This document shows, in pieces, positions 58,288 through 64,000 of a stretch of 64,000 nucleotides of DNA. The position numbers and the translations under genes are program-made. Under the pieces are notes generated by a model, which made no database searches, was not told the DNA's origin, and was given only the letters and a program-made list of their open reading frames with translations. The DNA is from Hordeum vulgare subsp. vulgare (Eukaryota > Streptophyta > Magnoliopsida > Poales > Poaceae), in NCBI RefSeq assembly GCF_904849725.1, contig NC_058521.1, positions 342,410,638 to 342,474,637 on the forward strand, read 5' to 3'. The first letter of the stretch is position 1; the number at the start of each line of letters is the position of its first letter.

Positions 58288-58828
58288 AGGCCCCATACCC
58301 ACTAAACCCATGGGGATTTCATCTGTCAGGGGGTGGGGATGGGCGCAAAACATCCCCATGGGGCTATTTATTGAACTATATTATTCCCCATAGGGTACAA
58401 TGGGTATGGGGATGATATCGTATTGCCGAGACCCAATATCCATCGGGGACCCGCTTTTTAACTATCAAACTATAATCAAACTTAAAATATTTACAAACAA
58501 ACTTGCGAAAACAAATAAATGGACCTACAAAAAACCTTACACTTACCTCACGTCCTCACCTCAGCCACCACCATGACCAACAGGTCAGTATGATCTAGAT
58601 CAGCCTTAGCAGAACAAGAACAACACCACATACATATGTTGATTATAATATGTAATATTATGTATATGAGTATTTCTTTGTGGGAATGGGAACCCTAACG
58701 GGGCCCCGTACCCAAGTGGGGCATGGGTACGGCTAAATTTCATCCCCACTTAAGTAAATGGGGATGGGGAAGGGACGATGAGGACTAGATGGGGATGGGG
58801 ATATTCGAAGTATCCCCATAGGGGATTG
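58286..58828. mobile_element. hAT-like non-autonomous insertion, 543 bp
   Basis: The segment is rich in CCCCATGGGG and GGGGATGGGGAT and unlike its surroundings. If it and one target copy are removed, the Maximus-B frame joins without a break (...MPP to LPYAARGMMNSL). The 8 bp on each side, GCCCCCTT and TCCCCGTT, match at 6 of 8 positions, the target length of hAT elements. The terminal inverted repeats are weak. No coding capacity. Confidence 0.6.
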
Positions 58829-58837
58829 TCCCCGTTG

Positions 58838-60110
58838 CCATATGCTGCTCGCGGGATGATGAACTCTTTGCCACCCCTTCATATGTGGGTGGTGGAAAAT
58901 TTGAACTAATCTGCACGTCAGGTCTCCAGATGAAAATCATCATCTGAAGAATTTGCTGAAACTTGAGGAAATGCTTGATTGGACGCAAGCTTAAATTGAT
59001 GAAATGATAACATTTCACACGTCGTGAAATTTACTGTTTATGATGAAATCCCTATGTGATGAAATTGATATCATATTCTGAGGGGCTGAAGCATATGAGA
59101 TGGTAAGCTGTACTAATTCATCTGCAGGATGACAAACCCAAGTGTACTGAGTGGGTTCTTCATAGTGGTTGCACAAACCACATGACTGGTGATAGAAGCT
59201 TGTTGATGAATATGCCACTGACTCTATCACCACTGAAGCAAATCACTTATGCTGACAAAGGTAAAAGCAAGGTATTAGGACTTGGCGAAGTGGCTATTTC
59301 CAAGGACAGATACATGGACAAAGTGATGCTATTCGAATCCCTTGGGTTTAACCTCATGTCAGTCTCAATGCTTTGTTATCTTGATATGGTTGTTATGTTT
59401 GGAAAATATAGATGTGTTGTCATCATGGAATCTGACAAATCCAAAGTCTTCGAAGGCTTTAGGAGAGGAGATTTGTACATTGTTGATTTTTACACAGGTC
59501 CTCAACCAGCCACATGCTTACTAGCAAAAACCTCAGAAGGATGGTTATGGCATTGAAGAGTTAGTCATGCAGCCATAAGGAATTTGCACACGCTGGCGAA
59601 GAAAAAGAATGTCATTGGCATCGAATCCGTCAAATTCCTCAAGTACCACCTCTGTGGTGCTTGTGAGTGTGGAAAAATGAGCAGATCCAAACACCCCTCG
59701 AAGACCATCATGACCACTACTCGTTCGTTTTTGCTTCACATGGATTTATTTGGACCTACTCATTATGCTAGTCTAACCAATGCATCATCCTTATATGGCT
59801 TTGTCATCACTGATGACTATTCTCGATATACTTGGGTGCAAATCATTCTGTATAAAACTGAAGTGTAGGAAGTCTTCCAACGATTTTACTCAAGGGCCTC
59901 GACGAACTTCGATGTCAAGATCAAACACATTAGGAGTGATAATGGGACATAATTCAAAAACACTGGTCTCGATGATTATCTTGATGAACTAGGTATTACT
60001 CACGAGTTATTTGCTCCTTATACTCCTGAACAGAATGGCGTCGTTGAAAGAAAGAACAAGACTCTGGTTGAAATGGCACGGACTATGCTTGAAGAATATA
60101 GACTCCTCGT
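58838..60110 (+). pseudogene. Protease and integrase of Maximus-B
   Basis: After the insertion, the gag-pol junction (MMNSLPPLHMWVV) is followed by stops, then the protease at about 59150 with WVLHSGCTNHMTGD; the family has LDSGC, so the catalytic Asp is His here (codon 59161-59163). The GAG-preintegrase region is broken by TGA near 59555 (WLWH, then RVSHAAIRNLHTLAKKK). Integrase reads FLLHMDLFGPTHYAS, DDYSRYTWVQIIL, a stop near 59866, HIRSDNGT, a stop at 59950, and TPEQNGVVERKNKTLVEMAR. Core Asp residues (MDLFG, SDNG) and the Glu (VVERKN) are present. Not functional. Confidence 0.83.
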
Positions 60111-62244
60111 CGTTTATGGCCTGAAGCAATCAACACTGCTTGCCACATCATCAACAAGGTATATCTTCACAAATTCCTCTAGAACACCTAATATGAACTC
60201 CTCACTGATAAGAAACCCAATGTAAGTTATTTCAATGTCTTCGGTGCAAAATGCTGGATTAGAGATCCTCACCATAGCTCAAAATTTGCACCTAAAGCAT
60301 ATGAGGGTTTTATGCTTGGTTACGGAAAAGACTCGCACACCTACATAGTCTTCAACTCCTATGACAACAACGTTGTTGAAACTGTAGATGTGCGGTTTGA
60401 TGAAACTAATGGCTCGCAAAGAGAGAAATTGCCTCCTGTGCTAGATAAATTATCTCCTGAGGAAGCAATCAGGTTCAAAGCTAATGAAGGCATTGTTCCT
60501 ACTAAGAAACTGCTGAAGAAATCGTCCCCAACACTGATGAAATTGAAGAAGGTGCTCCTGAGGAAATTGCTCCACCGCAAATTCCTCAGCCCAGAAAAAA
60601 TCCTCAACCAGCTCATCCAAGGATTGCAAATGAAGTAGAACTTGACAAAATCCTCTATGACATCAACACGCCAGGTCCTCTCACTCGCTCAAAAGATTCA
60701 CACTTAGTTAACTTTTGTGGGAATTCCTCTTTTGTGTCTATCACAGAACCCTCAAAAGTTGCTGAAGCTTTCATGGAACCTGAGTGAATTCAAGCCATGC
60801 AAGATGAACTTCTTCAATTCAAGCTAAATGACGTATGGGAGCTCGTCAAACGACCAGATCGTCGCAAGCACAATATCATCAGTACGAAGTGGATTTTTGA
60901 AAATAAGAAAGATGAGGATGGTCAAGTGGTGAGGAATAAGGAACAACTAGTAGCCCAAGGCTACACACAGGTTGAAGGAATTGAGTTTGATGAAACTTTT
61001 GCACCTGTTGCTAGACTTGAAGCTATTCAAATTCTACTTGCTTAGGCTAATCATCATAACATTATTTATATCGAATGGATGTGAAAAGTGCATTCCTGTA
61101 TGGTAAGCTTGAGGAAGAAGTATATGTTGCTCAGCCCCCAGGTTTTGAGGATCTGAAGAATCCAGACAAAGTCTTCAGACTCAAAAAGGCACTCTATGGC
61201 CTCATGCAAGCCCCTCGGTCGTGGTATGATACATTGAAGGAATTTCTCATGAAGAAAGGATTCAAACCTGATTCACTCGATCCAACTCTTTTGACAAAAT
61301 CCTATGATAATGAACTATTTATGTGCCAAATATATGTCAACGACATCATCTTTGGTTGCACTGACAAACGCTATAGTGATGAGTTTGCTTACATGATGAG
61401 TGCAAAATATCAGATGTCTATGATGGGGGAGCAGAAATTCTTCTTAGGTCTTCAAATTTGTCAACAACGCAATGGCATCTTTATATCACAGGAGAAATAC
61501 CTCAAGGATGTTCTGAGGAAATTCGATATGCATGAATGCAAAGGCGCGAAGACTCCCATGCCTACCAACGGCCACCTCTGGAGTAACGAAAATGGTAAAT
61601 ATTTCGATTAGCAGGTATACCGCTCGATGGTTGGCTCTTTATTGTATCTATGTGCATCTAGGCCAGATATAATGCTTAATGTTTGCATGTGTGCTCAATT
61701 TGAAGCAAAGCCGAAGGAATGACACTATAAGGCTGCAAAGCATATTCTTCGATACTTAGCTCACACACCAACACTAGGATTATGGTACCCCAAGGGCTCA
61801 AATCTTCATCTCATGGGATATTCTCATTCTGACTATGCTGGTGACCGTGTGGATCGCAAGTCAACATCTGGCACTTGTCATTTCCGCGGGAGATCATTAG
61901 TCTACTGTTCCTCAAAGAAGCAGAACTGTGTTTCTCTCTCCACTCGCGAAGCTGAGTACATTACTGCTGGATCATGCTGTGCTCAATTGCTATGGATGAA
62001 GAAAACCCTCAAAGACTACGGCATGAACATGAAGAATGTGGCTCTCTACTGCGACAATGAGAGTGCAATGAAGATCGCATACAACCCAGTACAACACTTG
62101 AAGACTAAGCACATCCAAATTCGTCATCATTTTCTTCGGGGCCATGTCCTCAAGGGCAATATCATCATCAACCATGTGAAGAGTGACGATCAACTAGCAG
62201 ATATTTTCACTAAGCCCTTGGATGAGAAAGGTTTTGCAAGTTGA
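60111..62244 (+). pseudogene. Reverse transcriptase and RNase H of Maximus-B
   Basis: An integrase-RT linker (FMLGYGKDSHTYIVFN; 60312-60638) is followed by reverse transcriptase in two blocks: 60797-61045 ([40 protein letters not shown]) and 61075-61611 ([36 protein letters not shown]). The catalytic motif is YVND rather than YVDD (Asn codon 61339-61341). A TAG near 61610 separates RNase H (61813-62244), which is open: YSHSDYAGDRVDRKSTSGTC, LSTREAEYITAGSCCAQ, ALYCDNESAM, LADIFTKPLDEKGF. The end at 62244 marks the end of pol. Confidence 0.87.
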
Positions 62245-63013
62245 GGTGTGAGCTAAATATCTTAGAGTCTTCAAATATTTTGTGAAAACATGCACACATC
62301 CTAACACTTATGCAAAATTGATTACTTAAATGTGCAACACACGAAGAATTGATTTTCTTCAAACAATGAAGAATGTCACTCTTAGTGTGACGAAATTAAT
62401 GAAGAATTTGGTTCTGAGGGCCCTACGACAATTGTACGCGGCGTCTGAAATCATCATTCTTATATGGTGTGTCACGCCACCACCCAACTTTGAAATTCTT
62501 CAACCTTCTTTTCTTCAAAGTTTAAATTCATCAACCTGACGCTTTGTCACAAAATCCTCAAGATTCTCAAAATCTTCAAAATCTTCAAAACGCTTGATGA
62601 TTTTCATTTGCCTATATATATATATATATATATGTAGACTGAGATTTCAAAGTCCTCAACAACATTCAGTTATAGCTCTGTCTTCAATTTGATATTTCAT
62701 CTAAGTAAATGTGATCGGACCCGACTCCCCTCTATTCTATACTCAACCCAGTCTATTCAATTCTTCATATGTGTTCTACTTGAAACTTGTTCAAAATCCT
62801 CATTGTGTCCTTGTCAGCTCAGGATTTTGCAACGAAATCCTCAAATCTTCAAAACTGAATTTTATACCGTTGCACAGTAACTGGACCCACTCCCCACGAT
62901 TGGATAGGCACGATCTCCACCGCTTCAATCGTGGGTTCCACATGTTGTGCGGAGCCGAATCGGCAAGAGCAGTTTGGTCCGAAAGATTCGCCCGAACAGT
63001 TTTTCACCTGAGC
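62245..63013 (+). other. Region between pol and the third ORF of Maximus-B
   Basis: No ORF of note. It starts with GTGTGAGCTAAATATCTTAG, holds a TA run at 62615-62633, and is matched by Maximus-A (17508-18300, minus strand) up to about 20 bases before the internal TATA box. Confidence 0.75.
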
Positions 63014-63021
63014 TATAAATA
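63014..63021 (+). promoter_or_regulatory. Internal TATA box of Maximus-B, upstream of the third ORF
   Basis: TATAAATA within CTGAGCTATAAATAGGTCC, 107 bp before the ATG at 63121 and followed by a C-rich leader (CTCTCGTCACCTCTCC), a normal layout for a plant core promoter. Function is inferred. Confidence 0.55.
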
Positions 63022-63120
63022 GGTCCTTACCCCCTTAGTTAAAACCCTTTGTCCTCTCGTCACCTCTCCGCTCGAGCTCAACCCTAGCGCCACCGCTAGA
63101 AATCTCGTCGCCGGTGAGGA

Positions 63121-64000
63121 ATGGCTTCACTGCCTCACCCTCGTCGTCGCCGAACTCACGCTGGAAGCGGAATCTCTTCCTCCGCCACCGCCGTAGCTGA
63201 CTTCTGCCGCCAATTTAGGGCTCATAAGATCAGAACCAAAGAGCTTCTCACTTTTACTGAAGGTAATTAAAATCTTATTTTACAGCCTTTGTTGATCTAT
63301 TATTTCACTTTAGATTCGTGAAATCTATTTTTCTGCAGTGTCTTTCAGCATCGCACACTCATTCCTCAAACAATTGATGAATTTCACTAAGCCACTCAAA
63401 TTCTTCATGAGATTCCTCAATTGTGTAAATTCTCGAATCTGCACAACTCTAGAACCCAATATCATAATGCTTAGTCAAATTCCTCAACTCACTAGTCGAA
63501 TTCCTCAACTTCTAAAATTTTCAATTTCTTCAAATCTGAGAACGCAGACGACCTCTCGAAATTCTTCGCACTCATACTTTGTTCACAAGTACAAAATGTC
63601 AGCTGATGAATCAGTAGGTTCTCATCAACTTAATTCATTTGCAGCATTCCTTAAAGAAACTTTACCAGTGTCATCAGAATCTTCAAGAGTGCATATTCCT
63701 CAGCAAAAGCCTTAGTTGAAGAAAATGGAAGATGACAGAAAGCAAAAAGAAGGAAATAAACTGGAACAGAACACTGCAGTTGATATTCCTGATGAAATAT
63801 ATGCTAACTACTGCACTCCAGATGAGGAAATATATGGCAAAGAAACCATGGCGAAGCACAAGATAAGGCTTCAGTAAATCGAACGCAGGTGGGCTAAGGA
63901 GTGGAAGGAATACTTGTACCTCTCGAGCTTGCGTTGGTTTTTCCTTGAAGAGGAAATGGTTTTCGAGGGTAGAGTATTCAACCCAAATTTATTGATTCGA
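63121..64000 (+). pseudogene. Third ORF of Maximus-B (post-pol, spliced), two nonsense codons, open to window edge
   Basis: ATG 63121 has a good context (GAGGAATGGCT). Exon 1 (63121-63262) reads MASLPHPRRRRTHAGSGISS and on to FTE. A 76-bp intron (63263-63338, GTAATT to TTTCTGCAG) follows, and joining restores a Val codon and enters a frame that stays open to the window end except for TAG at 63713-63715 and TAA at 63875-63877. Exon 2 is basic and Ser-rich first, then acidic (DIPDEIYANYCTPDEEIYGK), then aromatic (YLYLSSLRWFFLEEE). No known domain is recognised. Sireviruses often carry an extra, env-like ORF in this place; no signal peptide or clear membrane segment is seen here. The remainder lies right of the window. 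Confidence 0.6.

Larger units (their letters stand above)
54351..64000 (+). mobile_element. Maximus-B: Copia element of the Sirevirus lineage, 3' end outside window
   Basis: The 5' LTR (54351-55748), primer site, very long gag (55816-58287), pol (58838-62244) and a 3' region with a third ORF (63121 onward) are in order. The long gag with a coiled coil and extra region after the zinc knuckle, and the large 3' region, fit Maximus/Inga-like Sireviruses. A hAT-like element interrupts it at 58286. Maximus-A in this window is a second, minus-strand copy of the same family. Confidence 0.88.

Overview
The window is intergenic DNA from a large grass genome, most likely Triticeae (wheat, Aegilops, barley or rye). 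I see no intact host gene. Nearly every base can be assigned to a transposable element, and the families read by eye (BARE/Angela-like and Maximus-like Copia, Fatima-like and Sabrina/WHAM-like Gypsy, CACTA elements with TTTGCCGTC subterminal repeats, a Stowaway-like MITE) are typical of that tribe. Family names are my recognition; no database was searched.

Layout, left to right. 1-7291: right part of a CACTA element (CACTA-1) with a reading-frame-intact, three-exon transposase on the minus strand and a captured piece of a VARICOSE/EDC4-type WD40 gene on the plus strand. 7292-13295: the 3' part of a non-autonomous Gypsy-type element (Sabrina/WHAM-like) with gag-protease and a 3' LTR. 13296-17507: a long Gypsy-type LTR on the minus strand, carrying a Pol III-like A/B box. 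17508-18396 and 28441-29198: two pieces of one minus-strand Maximus-like Copia (Maximus-A), split by a complete Fatima-like Gypsy (18397-28440, minus, 5-bp target duplication ATGTG) that has an antisense extra ORF. 29199-51486: a BARE/Angela-like Copia on the plus strand, split in its leader by a complete CACTA element (CACTA-2, 32211-45956, target duplication TGT), which itself holds a solo BARE/Angela LTR (43828-45652). 51487-54350: a Gypsy-type LTR on the plus strand that interrupts the 3' LTR of the Copia. 54351-64000: a second Maximus-like Copia (Maximus-B, plus strand) with LTR, large gag, pol, a hAT-like insertion, and a third, spliced ORF behind its own TATA box; its 3' LTR lies outside the window.

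The junctions fit one nested stack. Maximus-A is the oldest visible layer. The minus-strand Gypsy LTR, the Fatima-like element and the BARE/Angela-like Copia all landed in it. The Sabrina-like element entered the Gypsy LTR and CACTA-1 entered the Sabrina-like element. CACTA-2 and the plus-strand Gypsy LTR entered the Copia, the solo LTR entered CACTA-2, and Maximus-B entered the plus-strand Gypsy LTR. Most coding regions are pseudogenes; CACTA-1 transposase is the exception.

The points most worth following are the third ORF of Maximus-B with its own promoter and intron, the VARICOSE capture by CACTA-1, a 217-bp foldback between the TATA box and the ATG of both CACTA transposase genes, and a ~385-bp hairpin-forming tandem array inside CACTA-2.
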